Shown in pieces: positions 30,166 through 40,663 of a stretch of DNA of 64,000 nt; within the stretch, counting starts at the first letter, position 1, and the number at the start of each line of letters is the position of its first letter. The notes beneath the pieces were generated by a model. It saw only the letters and a program-made list of their open reading frames with translations, ran no database searches and had not been told where the DNA came from. The position numbers and the translations under genes are program-made. Source of the DNA: Asterias amurensis (taxonomy: Eukaryota; Echinodermata; Asteroidea; Forcipulatida; Asteriidae); assembly GCF_032118995.1 (NCBI RefSeq), contig NC_092649.1:24783332-24847331 (forward strand), read 5' to 3'.

Positions 30166-31274
30166 ATATACATAGCTCATTCTAATGAAGGGTCTTCGTC
30201 CAAACATAGCTCTACATAGCCTGTAGAACAAAAAAATGGGCGCCTTCAGACGCTCACCGGGTTTGATAAAACGCTATTGAACTGCGTTTATTGCAGGTTT
30301 CCCCGCCCTTTTCCCGGCAAAATATCGCCCACTTTCGTCTTTGAACACACACGGATTCGTTGTTTTCACTCAGGTACGTTTAAGTCAGTCTCATTTATTG
30401 TATTCAAGACTTAATTTTGCACTATTCTACGGTTGAATTTCTACGATCCTTTTAGTTTTATTTGACCAGTGAATGCTGAACTTTTGAAATTGAATTACCC
30501 CCTTTCGTCTGCTGCCTGCTGAGTGCTGATGCCATGTCACGGGTTCTTTTTCAAACGACACTGAATTGGCCGGGTGTTAAATTAAATGAGTTTTTGTCTT
30601 TAGGTGGTCGGGGGAAACCTAGTATAATGTATAACACAATCATGCCGGTTACTGCATCAGGAGATTCTGTCTCCCTGGAGATTCTGGGGTGCCCCCCCCC
30701 CCTCACCAATACAGTGAACTGTGTACTTATACAGTAGAGCTCTCTTTTGAATCCTCCTCCTTCAATGTTCGCTCGGCTCCAGCTGGGATGGGCTAATTGC
30801 TTGCACAGATTCTTGTCCAGGAAGTACGTCATGTATGCAGTGCACAGAAATATGGTGCAGTATGAGTTTCGAGTCTGATGCATGATGGGACTGCGCATTA
30901 TTTAACTAATGACAGTGGGAAGATACGTTTGCCCATCCCAGCGCCTTTGGTTTAAGCAAGGCGCTGGGGACGAGCGAACCTTCAATGCAGCCCGTGGTAC
31001 CGAACCAGTGATGTCATTGGATATAATAAATTCATCGGATAAAATGTGAAGTGACGCCAGCTTTCAATAGCTGTATTTTGACGGGTCCGAGTGTTTTGAT
31101 TGGTCGGATGGCGACTAGACTTGACAAGAACCCGACTAGACTAACATGAAACCATAAAGCACAGTGAGATTGACTATAGGACCATGCACTGGTGCATGGT
31201 CAATATGGTCAATTCGAGCGCTACGTCACAGTTTCTGGTCAAGTCTACCCGATCTTGCTTTAAAACGACTTGAC
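30166..31274. other. 3' flank of the LRR-Ig gene
   Basis: No other gene is supported. An 11-base poly(C) lies at 30692-30702. CCCAGCGCCTT and AAGGCGCTGGG near 30938-30970 form a short inverted repeat. TTTATT near 30390, an AATAAA on the minus strand, could end the LRR-Ig transcript, but nearer signals may exist. Confidence 0.4.
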
Positions 31275-33536
31275 CTAAGACCACACAATATCTACGTTCT
31301 CGTATACCTCCCTATCATCAACGATGTCTTGCTTGCCTACAGTAGGCTCCTCGTAAAAGTCATCGTCGATCTGACAGGATGGGTTCTTCGTTGCAGGGGT
31401 GGGCACGTATCTATTCCGTTCTACCGGGGTGTCATCTGGGGTCCCGTCCCCATCGTCAGTGCTACGGAAGACGACTTTGACATCAGTTCCTTTCTCAGGT
31501 TTCTTGCAGCGTTGACGGAACACGATGACGAAAGCGACAACAAACAATGTCACAACAATAGCGATGATAATGGCGGGGATATCGGTCACACCCGGTAAGA
31601 GAGCATTTACTGATGTGGCTGGGGACGTTGATACGGTAACACTAACCACAGCGTCGTTCATTTCACCCAGAACATTGTGTACCAGACAAGTGTAAACACC
31701 TTGGTCGGATTTCTGCACTGGTGTGATATGCAGAATCCTCCCCTGGAGAATAGCGAATCTTCCTTGCCACTCGTGAGGTATCTCGGTGCCGTTTGGTGAG
31801 AGCCATGTTATGGTAGGAGCAGGAATACCCTTGGCTGTACATGCGAGAACTGTATTCTGCCCAGCCACGACTGTCAGACTCTTCCTATCAGTCACTACCT
31901 TCGGACGCTTGCAGGAGAAGTCTTTGATGTCCAAGTCTGTTATCACTGACCCATAGTGTTGCTTCGGTCCTTCACATCGAGGCTCAACGTACGGTGGGTT
32001 GTTACGCAGCCAGTCTCGCAGACCTGTGAGCCTACAGTCACACTGCAGTGGGTTGCCTTCAAGATCTAGGATAGACAAAGCTTCGTTTCTCCCAGAAAGA
32101 GAATCACCGCGAACGATTTGGATCAAGTTATAACTCAGATCCAATTTTTCCAGGTTGCTGCAGTACCCAAAGACTTTATTGGTGTCATGAATCTTATTGC
32201 GAGCCAATGAGATATTGTGTAGGTTAGGATTAAGGACACAGTCCTGCAGGTCGACAAGCTGAAGCTCATTTCGGGATAAGTCCAAGGTAAGAATTTCAGG
32301 CACTAGTTGAAACATCTGTGAGTTGACGCTAGTGAGTTGATTCCCTGCGAGGTACAGACGCTTCAACGACACCAGACCCATGAAGTAATCAGAATGTAAC
32401 ATGGTGAGTCGGTTGTTGGTGATGGAGAGCTCAACTAAGTTAGACTGGTTGAAAAATACTCCTCCAAACAAAGACGTCAGGGCATTGTCATCGAGATACA
32501 GTGACTGTAGCATGGAGAGATGGCTCAGTGCAGTGGGTGAGATGAACAAGAGACGATTACTGGCTACATGCAGTTCAGTCAGATTGACAAAACCTGACAT
32601 GGTTGTCGAGGACAGGTTTGCAAGGAGGTTGGTATCAGCGTTAAGGAATTCGACTTTTTCCGCCCAAATTGGTTGAATCAAGGATTGGAGAGAGTTGTTG
32701 CTTACGTCCATTTTCTTCAAAAAGCTAGTGTAGCTTCCAAAACCAGAATTGTCCAAATGAGTCATAACATTACTGGCTATATTAAGCTCTTCGGGAAATG
32801 GATGCACATGCACAAAGGATTGAATTTCATTATGACTAACTGAAATTATTTTAAACACTTTGTTTGCATTTGTATTAAGTGCACCGTGGAAGTTTAAAAA
32901 GTTCAGGCTGTTGTGATCCAAATATAAAGACACGTTTAAATCTTTAAAATCAGGTTCGATATTGAAGGACAAAGTGCCACTTAGTCTGTTGAATTGCAAA
33001 CTAATATTTAAGAATGGAGAAATGTGTCCCAAAAAGAACCATCTATTACTCTTACTAATTAAATTGAAATCTGCTGAAAGTTGTCGCAAACGTCCGCATT
33101 CAGGCACCTGGAAGGTTGTAATTAAGTTGTAGTCTACAAATAGTTTGGTGAGGGAACTAAGTTGACAGGTTGTCGGCAAAATAGAAATGACGTTGTGCCT
33201 CGCAGACAACTTCCGTAGACTTCGTAGCTCGCTGGATCCCAACAGTGACGTCACATTAGATATGTTATTGTAGTCGACGTACAGTTCAGCCAGCCTGGAG
33301 AATGTGCCATTGAAATCGTCTGATGACAGCTCTGATATGTTGTTGTGGCTTAGGTCCATGATGAGGGCGTCTGGGTAGTTGACGGGGATGCAGTCGAGAT
33401 GGAGCGAGGAGCAGTCGGCCTTTGCAGTGACGTAGTCGTAGTGACACTGCGCATGACTGCAGATTGATGATTGAGAGCTGTCGAAGCAAGCTCCAACTAA
33501 ACAGACAAGTAACAACACCCATCCAAGTGGTGCCAT
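31275..33536 (-). CDS. LRR-Ig single-pass transmembrane receptor, 753 aa, single exon
   Basis: The start is ATG at 33536-33534, giving a clear signal peptide (residues 1-17, GWVLLLVCLVGAC). The frame can be extended 11 codons upstream only from a TTG right after an in-frame TGA, so that is not the start. Order: cysteine-rich N-terminal cap (C26, C31, C42, C49); about 15 leucine-rich repeats (about 55-495); C-terminal cap (CDC at 499-501, C521, C542); one I-set type immunoglobulin domain (about 547-636: C566, W578, DQGVYTC ending at C617); transmembrane helix 652-674; basic stop-transfer; cytoplasmic tail of about 80 residues with Y728 (YEEP) and Y745 (YENV, a YxN Grb2-type SH2 site). Many NxS/T sites lie in the ectodomain. 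Architecture matches the LINGO/LRIT/AMIGO/LRRC4 type of cell-surface adhesion or signalling receptors; the exact orthologue cannot be named. A role in neural or epithelial cell contact is plausible inference. Confidence 0.93.
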   Translation of the reverse strand: MAPLGWVLLLVCLVGACFDSSQSSICSHAQCHYDYVTAKADCSSLHLDCIPVNYPDALIMDLSHNNISELSSDDFNGTFSRLAELYVDYNNISNVTSLLGSSELRSLRKLSARHNVISILPTTCQLSSLTKLFVDYNLITTFQVPECGRLRQLSADFNLISKSNRWFFLGHISPFLNISLQFNRLSGTLSFNIEPDFKDLNVSLYLDHNSLNFLNFHGALNTNANKVFKIISVSHNEIQSFVHVHPFPEELNIASNVMTHLDNSGFGSYTSFLKKMDVSNNSLQSLIQPIWAEKVEFLNADTNLLANLSSTTMSGFVNLTELHVASNRLLFISPTALSHLSMLQSLYLDDNALTSLFGGVFFNQSNLVELSITNNRLTMLHSDYFMGLVSLKRLYLAGNQLTSVNSQMFQLVPEILTLDLSRNELQLVDLQDCVLNPNLHNISLARNKIHDTNKVFGYCSNLEKLDLSYNLIQIVRGDSLSGRNEALSILDLEGNPLQCDCRLTGLRDWLRNNPPYVEPRCEGPKQHYGSVITDLDIKDFSCKRPKVVTDRKSLTVVAGQNTVLACTAKGIPAPTITWLSPNGTEIPHEWQGRFAILQGRILHITPVQKSDQGVYTCLVHNVLGEMNDAVVSVTVSTSPATSVNALLPGVTDIPAIIIAIVVTLFVVAFVIVFRQRCKKPEKGTDVKVVFRSTDDGDGTPDDTPVERNRYVPTPATKNPSCQIDDDFYEEPTVGKQDIVDDREVYENVDIVWS

Positions 33537-33590
33537 TTTATTCTGAGGAAGATGAGAGAAAAATGCCAATCAAGTTGTGTATCGTCGACT

Positions 33591-33596
33591 CTTATA
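33591..33596 (-). promoter_or_regulatory. Possible TATA box of the LRR-Ig gene
   Basis: TATAAG on the minus strand lies about 55 bases before the ATG, in ACGCGGTATAAGAGTCG. It would give a very short 5' UTR, so it is only a candidate. Confidence 0.35.
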
Positions 33597-34165
33597 CCGC
33601 GTATAAAGGTGAATGTTCTGGTGATCGACCAGATAGCTGATCGACCAGATAGCGCCCTCTTTTGACTCAACTATACCTCCGACTCGTGTATAGGGAGATT
33701 TCGATTTGGAACGGGAGAAGGGAGGGGACGGAAAGTAACCAAACGCGGCGGTCCGGATGCTCACGCTCCCCTCCTATATTTGTAGGCTGTTGTGATTACG
33801 ATGTGACACGGCCACAGAGTCACGGTTCAGTGCAGTGCAACGTGTACAAATGAGACCACTCGATCGTGGGGGAGACCGGACGTTATTTCTCTCCGAGACC
33901 GTTCTCCAACTCTGCACTCTGCAGGACTGAGTCTTGTTCAGTTTCGCGGATGCGCAGACCGATTTTACCGATCCCTTACAGTCCCCTCCGGGAGAACACT
34001 ATTTTGAATTGTGTCCTTTCAGCCCTTTCAAACAAAACTGACCTAACCTTTCGTGAAGATTGTGTAGAAGGGTCACTTTAATTGATACTCATTCAGAGCG
34101 AAATTTGAAACGTGACGTCAATGGACAACAAAAGCAAACTGTTAATTTTTTTATTTTTTTTTACT
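33597..34165. other. Upstream region of the LRR-Ig gene
   Basis: Higher GC than its surroundings. TCTGGTCGATCAGCTATCTGG on the minus strand near 33622-33651 is an imperfect direct repeat of GATCGACCAGATAGC phrases. No gene is recognised on the plus strand. Confidence 0.4.
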
Positions 34166-34310
34166 CATACACCGATGTGTGTGGACTAGCGCACGGCAAA
34201 CCGATGCACTATCACACGGCCGTCGTCTAGTAAAACTAAGACATATCATGTGACGCGCTCTAAACCAATGAAAAGGCAGAATATTGGTAAGGGGTGTTAT
34301 AACACTGTAT
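34166..34310 (+). repeat. Dispersed repeat F (copy 2)
   Basis: Matches 11805-11935: GGACTAGCGCACGGCAAACCG, TATCACACGGCCGTCGTCT, GTGACGCGCTCTAAACCAAT and AAGGGGTGTTATAA. It begins abruptly, so it is probably truncated. Confidence 0.75.
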
Positions 34311-34510
34311 ACTCAGTACTTTCCGAAATTCCGATGATGAATTCCTGCGCCAGTAAAGGTAAAATTCAATGCAGTTTGATTGAATATTACAAATTAAAAT
34401 ATAAAAAAAATGGCTCCGCACCTCCGTATTTAAAAGCTTAAAACCAAATCAAAGTAATACAAACTAAAACAAAACATACCCTAAAAATTGTTGTATGTTA
34501 ACATAATAAT

Positions 34511-34847
34511 ATGTTGTATCTCAACATATGCGTAAAATAGCAAATCTGTGAAAATTTGAACTCAACTGGTAGTCGAAGTTGCGAGAGAATATTGAAAGAA
34601 ACACCTTTTTCATACAGTTGTGTGCATTCAGAGGCCTTGAATCCGAGACCTCAGCGGAGGTCTCGAATTCAATTCAAATTTTTGAGTGAGCAACTACTTC
34701 TTTCTCAAAAACTAAAGTTACTACAGAGGGAGCCGTTTTCTCACAATGTTATATACTATCAAAACAGCTCTCCATTTCTCGTTACCAAGTAAGATTGTAT
34801 GCTCACAATTATTTTGAGTAGTTACCAATAGTGTCCAGTGCCTATAA
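34511..34847 (-). mobile_element. TTAA-1 element, one terminus lost
   Basis: It starts inside the family at GTTGTATCTCAACATATGCG and ends at AGTAGTTACCAATAGTGTCC followed by AGTGCCTATAAA. The central GAGACCTCAGCGGAGGTCTC is a shortened perfect hairpin. Confidence 0.82.
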
Positions 34848-34965
34848 AGAGTAACTCTAAAAGCTTTATCACACAAAGTCCTATTTGCAGGGCCGCAAGA
34901 TATATGTTGCGGCCATATGAAATATTGTGTTGGCCACAGGATTTATGTGAGGTTATTTGGTCTGC

Positions 34966-35326
34966 TTAAAGCCATTGGACACTTTCGGTACAAAGTTCAC
35001 AGATTTACAAATAACTTACAGGGTTTACAGAAGGTGTGAAAGACTTCTCTTGAAATATTATTCCATGAAATGCTTAACTTTTTGAGAAAACATTAAAACA
35101 ATATCAATTCTCGATATCGAGAATTACGGATTTAATTTACACACATGTCATGACACGGCGAAACGTGCGGAAACAGGGGTGGGTTTTCCCGTTATTTTCT
35201 CCCGACGCCGATGACCGATTGAGCCTAAATTTTCACAGTTTTTTTTTTATTTTTATATATAAGTTGTGATACACGAAGTGTGGGCCTTTAAACATACTGT
35301 TTACCGGAAGTGTCCAATGGCTTTAA
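34966..35326 (+). mobile_element. TTAA-3 element, related family
   Basis: TTAAAGCCATTGGACACTTT at the left and AAGTGTCCAATGGCTTTAA at the right with TTAA flanks. The interior differs from TTAA-1 except for GACCGATTGAGCCTAAATTTTCACAG near the right end. AATTCTCGATATCGAGAATT at about 35105-35124 is a perfect palindrome. Confidence 0.85.
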
Positions 35327-35677
35327 ATGTTAAAAGAATCCAATAACAATTCACTCACCTATGAAAAATTTTACCTTTCAGAGAATCGTTGTATCGTCGA
35401 CAGAGACTGGTTGTCTGTCGGCGGGAAACTCTACAGCACAAGCTCATCGACTGTCGATGTAGAAATCTCACAAGAAATGTCTGAGTTTAACATTAAGTGT
35501 TCGTCATTTATAGGGGGCTGCGGAAAAATACAGACCATACTTCCCGTTTGATGCGTGAACTTTTTGGCGAAAGACCAAATATAAGAGTTGGGGAAATACA
35601 TTTTGTTTAATATATTGTTCTTCCCTGTTTGGATAAAAAAAAATATATATTACCAGTGGTTCTGTTTTTCTTACAAG

Positions 35678-36060
35678 TTAAAGGCAGTGGACACTATTGG
35701 TAAATACTCAAAATGATTATTAGCACGAAACCTTACTTGGTCACGAGTGAGAGGTTGGTAGTATAAAACATTGTGAGAAACGGCTCCCTCTGAAGTGGAG
35801 TAGTTTTCGAGAAAGAAGTAATTTTCCACGAATTTGATTTCGAGACCTCAAGTTCAGAGCTTAAGGGCTCGAAATCAACCATCTAAACGCACACAACTTC
35901 GCCCGTGTGACAAGGGTGTTTTTTCTTTCATTATTATCTCGCAACTTCGACGACCGATGAGCTCAAATTTTTACAGGTTTGTTATTTCATGCATATGTTG
36001 AGATACACCAAGTGAGAAGACTGGTCTTTGACAATTACCAATAGTGTCCACTGTCTTTAA
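35678..36060 (+). mobile_element. TTAA-1 element, complete
   Basis: TTAA flanks at 35678-35681 and 36057-36060, both terminal repeats (GGCAGTGGACACTATTGGTA and its complement), the family interior and the central hairpin arms are present. It is one of the best reference copies in the window. Confidence 0.92.
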
Positions 36061-36493
36061 ACTTTTATCACGCTGTCATATGTGTGTGTGTTATTTTCTT
36101 TTATAATACGATTTTGCTTTATTTATAATTATGCATTTGTTGTTTTTAATCTAATTTGTTCTGACGGATTTGGTTGTTTATGTGCGTTATTTATCTATTT
36201 ACTTTTTTCTTATGTTTGTTTTTATTTTATTTTTTATTTACCTGTTTATTTATGTATTTATTTATTTTGCCAATGTGTGTGATAATATGTTATACCTGCA
36301 TATCATAGGTCAATTAGGGTGAAAGTTTACAATTTGACCTTTCCCAAACAGACGACCTTTACACCACAATGCTCTGATGCTAGGTTCGTTTCACTCAGAA
36401 CGTGTATACGGCTGTTTAACTTCAGACATTCCGAGCCACAGATAACACAAGTTAGAACTACTTTCTTTATCCTTGAGAAGTCTCTTGTCTCAT

Positions 36494-36719
36494 TTAAAGG
36501 CACTGGCCAACTTTGGTAATTGTCAAAGACCAGTTTCCCACTTGGGAATGGTGTATCACAACATAAAATAACAAATCTGTGAAAATGTTGACTCAATGTG
36601 TCATCGAAGTTGCAAGAGAATAATGAAAGAGAAAAAAAAACACCCTTGTTGCATAAAATGTTTGTGCTTTCAGATGCTTAAAAAGGGCTAATTACTGATA
36701 GAGTGTTCATTGCCTTTAA
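36494..36719 (-). mobile_element. TTAA-1 element, internally deleted, abutting a TTAA-2 element
   Basis: TTAAAGGCACTGGCCAAC at the left; the right end ATTGCCTTTAA shares its final TTAA (36716-36719) with the first bases of the next element. Confidence 0.85.
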
Positions 36720-37106
36720 AGGAACACGTTGCCTTGGATCTGTCGAGTTGGTCTTTGAAAAGCGTCCTGTAACCGTTTGTTATAAAATCGATATGGTTAG
36801 AAAGATGTTGTAAAAGTAGAATACAATGATCAATACAAATATGCCTCGAAATTGCGTGGTTTTCGTTTTACCTCGTCCACAAACACGGTCGGCCATTTAT
36901 GGGAGTCAAAACTTTGACTCCCATAAATGGCCGACCGTGTTAGTTCGCGACGTAAAATGAAAACCGTGCAATTTTGAGTGATACTTGTGTGGATCATTAT
37001 ATTCTACTTTTAAAACATCTTTCTAACCATATGCATTTAATAACAAACGTTTTCAAACGCTTTTAATAGACCAACTCGTCCGATCCAAGGCAACGTGTTC
37101 CTTTAA
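36716..37106. mobile_element. TTAA-2 long-palindrome element, complete
   Basis: Same structure as 13144-13535: AGGAACACGTTGCCTTGGAT ends, a central stem of CACGGTCGGCCATTTATGGG and its complement, and TTAA on both sides. Confidence 0.9.
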
Positions 37107-37466
37107 GTAATAGTTGTTCAGCAATGTAATCAACCTTTAAACACTACTTTACTGTTTGTGGCTGACTTTGTGTTAAGTTGTTTGTGCGTCTTTTGTGTTC
37201 ACTTTAACAGGCCCATGGTGCATGGTTTGCCCCGGGGGCGTCGGTTTGGTTGCGCTAGTCGGAATATAATATAAAATACGGAGATTGTGTATGGAATGGT
37301 TAAATGGAGTTCAGGTGGAATATCAAATGCTAAAATCACAGGGGAAACTGAAAAAAAACTAGATCGGGATTTGAACCAGAGCGGAATTAGTCCACGCGCC
37401 CTTTGCGCTTCGTCGAGTGTTTTGAAAACAAAATGCCGCCTTCTAGAGAGAAACGGCTTATTACGT

Positions 37467-37772
37467 TTAAAGACAGTGGACACTATTGGTAATTGTCAAA
37501 GACAAACCTGTAAAAATTTGAGCTCTATTGGTCTTCGAAGTTGCGAGATAATAATGAAAAAAAAAAACACCCTTGAGACCTCAAATCTAAATCTGAGGTC
37601 TCAAAATCAAATTCATGAAAACTTACTTCTTTCTCGAAAATTACGTCACTTCAGAGGGAGCTGTTTCCCACAATGTTTTATACTATTAACCTCTCCCCAT
37701 TACTCGTTCCCAAGTAAGGTTTTATGCTATAATTATTTTGAGTAATAACCAATAATTGACCACTGCCTTTAA
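37467..37772 (-). mobile_element. TTAA-1 element
   Basis: TTAA flanks are present, with AGACAGTGGACACTATTGGT at the left and TTGACCACTGCCTTTAA at the right. Hairpin GAGACCTCA ... TGAGGTCTC at 37576-37601. Confidence 0.9.
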
Positions 37773-40504
37773 CTTCATGGTTAGAAACTTTGTAAATTAA
37801 TTTGAATGTTGTCGACCTTTTGGTTGTTTCTTATTCAGATTAAAATAAACCATTAACAATAATGCTAAATGGTTTAAAAAATAGAGTTAGCATAATTTAT
37901 TTTTCCCACACTTATCTTTTGGGCACTAGTGAGCATTGAGCATACATTTCAGCAAGAGCAAACTTTTTGACAGCTTGTGATGAATAGTAAACGTTCATCC
38001 ATAATTCACCATACAATGTATTCGCTGAAATACTAGTAAACTTTATGTTTATTGGAAATTTGACCGCTGAAATTGTACTATTCATTTGTTTTGATTAATA
38101 GTGTCATGTAATCTTTGTTAATGAATCAACTTTGGATGACGGTTGATTTAAATATGCAAATATTCTCAAAGATTACACGTTATCTTAGAGGCCGGTATAG
38201 TATAGACATCTCAGTAACCTTTGGAGCAACCAATGAAAATGCCTCACAGAGTTGACCACGCTTCGTGACTCGTGAACAAAGGCTTCTTATTGGATAATGA
38301 AGTCGCCCAGCATTCCGAAGGTCTTCTCAAGCAAATGAGGACCACCAAAAGAAAAGAAGAAAAAAAAGCGATAAGTAAAACCTGTCACCATCCCCTTTAC
38401 ACTCCAGCACTCAATGATTATAGCTTCGTTCTTTGAGGCCATCTGATCATAGAGAAAGGACCCTGATCGCACACAGGGACATTTTACACCAGACACAAAG
38501 TGGCCGTATTTCAGAAGCGAAAATATTGGAAGAATTTATACCAAGAACTGGGATTATAACTTAAGTACGTGGAAAGGAAAGTCAGCAGGACTGTGGAATA
38601 GGCTTTGTTTTGAGAGGAATTTTAAGTCTACTTGGTTTGCCGTCAATATGAGCTCTGGTATGCGAGCGGTTAAGGGCTCGGCTGCGCTCAGGCAGGTCAG
38701 AAGGTAAGCTCATATAGGGTCCAAATCACCTTCATGTGTAACTATTTCTCATCGATATGTCGTTTTTGGTTTCCTGAGAAAGTTGTACTCAAGTTACGTT
38801 CGGTTGCAAACGTAAATCTCACAGTGAAACAAACCTTGATGATTTGACATCCACGTAGTTTCTGAATACCTATGGACGTTAAGTCATGAAATACTTGGGA
38901 CATACTATTTACAATATGCTTATAGCAGCTTTCCGTCATTGGTTTAGCAAAGCGACGCCCACCCTGACACAGTTCCATGTTTAGAGAAAATCGTCTTTGA
39001 AGTTGGTGTAGTTTGACATAAATTGCTGTTTTGGAGACGGTTTGCCATTTAATCTTTATCATTTTCATTGTGTAATTGAAATAATAACTGCCGGCCCAAT
39101 TCCCAATCACGCAGAACTTTTGATAGTAATTGTTTCATCATCGAAACTTCTTAATTGAGTAATTAACTTATTCTGATGCTGTACACTTGCAAAACATGCA
39201 CTGTGATGACAATTACGAAAGACAAATACAAATTGCATTTGACTATTCACCGACTATAAACTACGCATTCAAAGAAGTCACAAGATTTGTCCTGGAAGCA
39301 AACTCATCATTGAAAAGTCATAAATACCGAAAGGATTGCACAGTAAACTGAATAACTAATTATCAACTTCATTTTACTTTGACATACCTATGAACTTGTT
39401 TCTGGACAAGTTTGTCGAGAAAAATTTTTTTCAAGAAGAAGACATGGAAGGTTTTAATCTGAGATTAAGAGCTCATTGATAATTAACATCACACCAGTGC
39501 CAATCTTCTTGATGCTCCGTTTGAATGACTAAATAAGGTGAGAAGAAATGTATTTGAAGACCCCCCGCGTCACCATTGTTTATTTCGATTGCTTTAATCG
39601 AAATAAGAAGCCTAAACCAAACTTTTTATTTTACTGAAACAGGACATCCCAATACTTGTTATTTTTTAAGTGAAAGTTTCAAAGTTTTTTTTTTTTTGGT
39701 ATTGATTGAAAACTATAATGGATGAGGATGAAGTTCCGCCCCTATAGAAATAAGCAATGAACTTTGTCTTTCAAGTGTCTGGTGTGGAAGAACTAAAGGT
39801 TAAGAACTTTAAAAATATAATCTTCAAAGGTTAGACTAAAATGGCTGGTAATTATTGCCCCATGCTTTATAATAATGTGTAAGGACACATTTGTATATAC
39901 TGTTGAGGTAGTTCAACGCCAACTTCCTTCAGACGTGTGTATACAACAGATGTTAAAATCATTTTGTTCAGTAGGGCGTCCTTTATGGTTTCAGCAATGT
40001 GTATTTAGGTGCGATGACTTATGGGGATTCCAATTATAAAAGTTCACACAAGTATCGACCTTAAAAGCTATATATTAGAGAGAAATATTGTCAAAGTTGG
40101 CAAAAGAGTGAATTGAAGCCACACATTAACACAATTGCATATTGCCACTGTCTAAATTAGCCAGATATAGTGACGTCCAATAATGTTGTCAAGATAGTTC
40201 GTGTTTGTTGGTTTTTACTTCTATATCCACGTGTGATAATCACTGTGCCCGTAATGCTTGCTGGGCCCTCCAAAGAATGAAGGCTAAAAGGCTACTCGAG
40301 CGGAATTCGAACCCACGACCTCCACATTCCATTCTTTATCTTATTCCATGTTGTTTTAGGCCACACCGAATGCACCATCTGAAAGAAGTAGGAAATACAT
40401 GTCATGTACTTCATCAAGGTAGACATTAGTTTGGAATCACATGTGAAAAGGGGTCATAGTTTACATAATGTAATGAGCACGTACTACATAACACCTTTTA
40501 CAAC
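37773..40504. other. Intergenic, no gene supported
   Basis: Open frames on both strands show no domains. GCGAGCGGTTAAGGGCTCG near 38660 recalls a tRNA box A but no box B follows. GGAATTCGAACCCACGACCT at 40301 resembles an inverted SINE box B. Confidence 0.45.
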
Positions 40505-40663
40505 TGGAAACACACATTCTTTCGTTATTGTCTTGCAACTTTGATGACCAATTGACCAATTGACAACGATTTTTTATTTTGTGCTTATTTTTTGTTGATA
40601 CACCAAGCGAGAAAACTGGTCTCTGCCAATCACCAAACGCGCCCAGTGCTCACTACTAAAAGA
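40505..40663 (+). mobile_element. TTAA-1 element, right part, decayed
   Basis: TTCTTTCGTTATTGTCTTGC, CACCAAGCGAGAAAACTGGTC and CACCAAACGCGCCCAGTG are recognisable but worn. Confidence 0.6.

Noticed and set aside
33570-33764. Upstream minus-strand frame as an N-terminal extension of the LRR-Ig protein
   Set aside because: It is separated by an in-frame TGA and has no ATG continuity; the downstream ATG gives a proper signal peptide.
38640-38700. GCGAGCGGTTAAGGGCTCG resembling a tRNA box A
   Set aside because: No box B at the expected distance.
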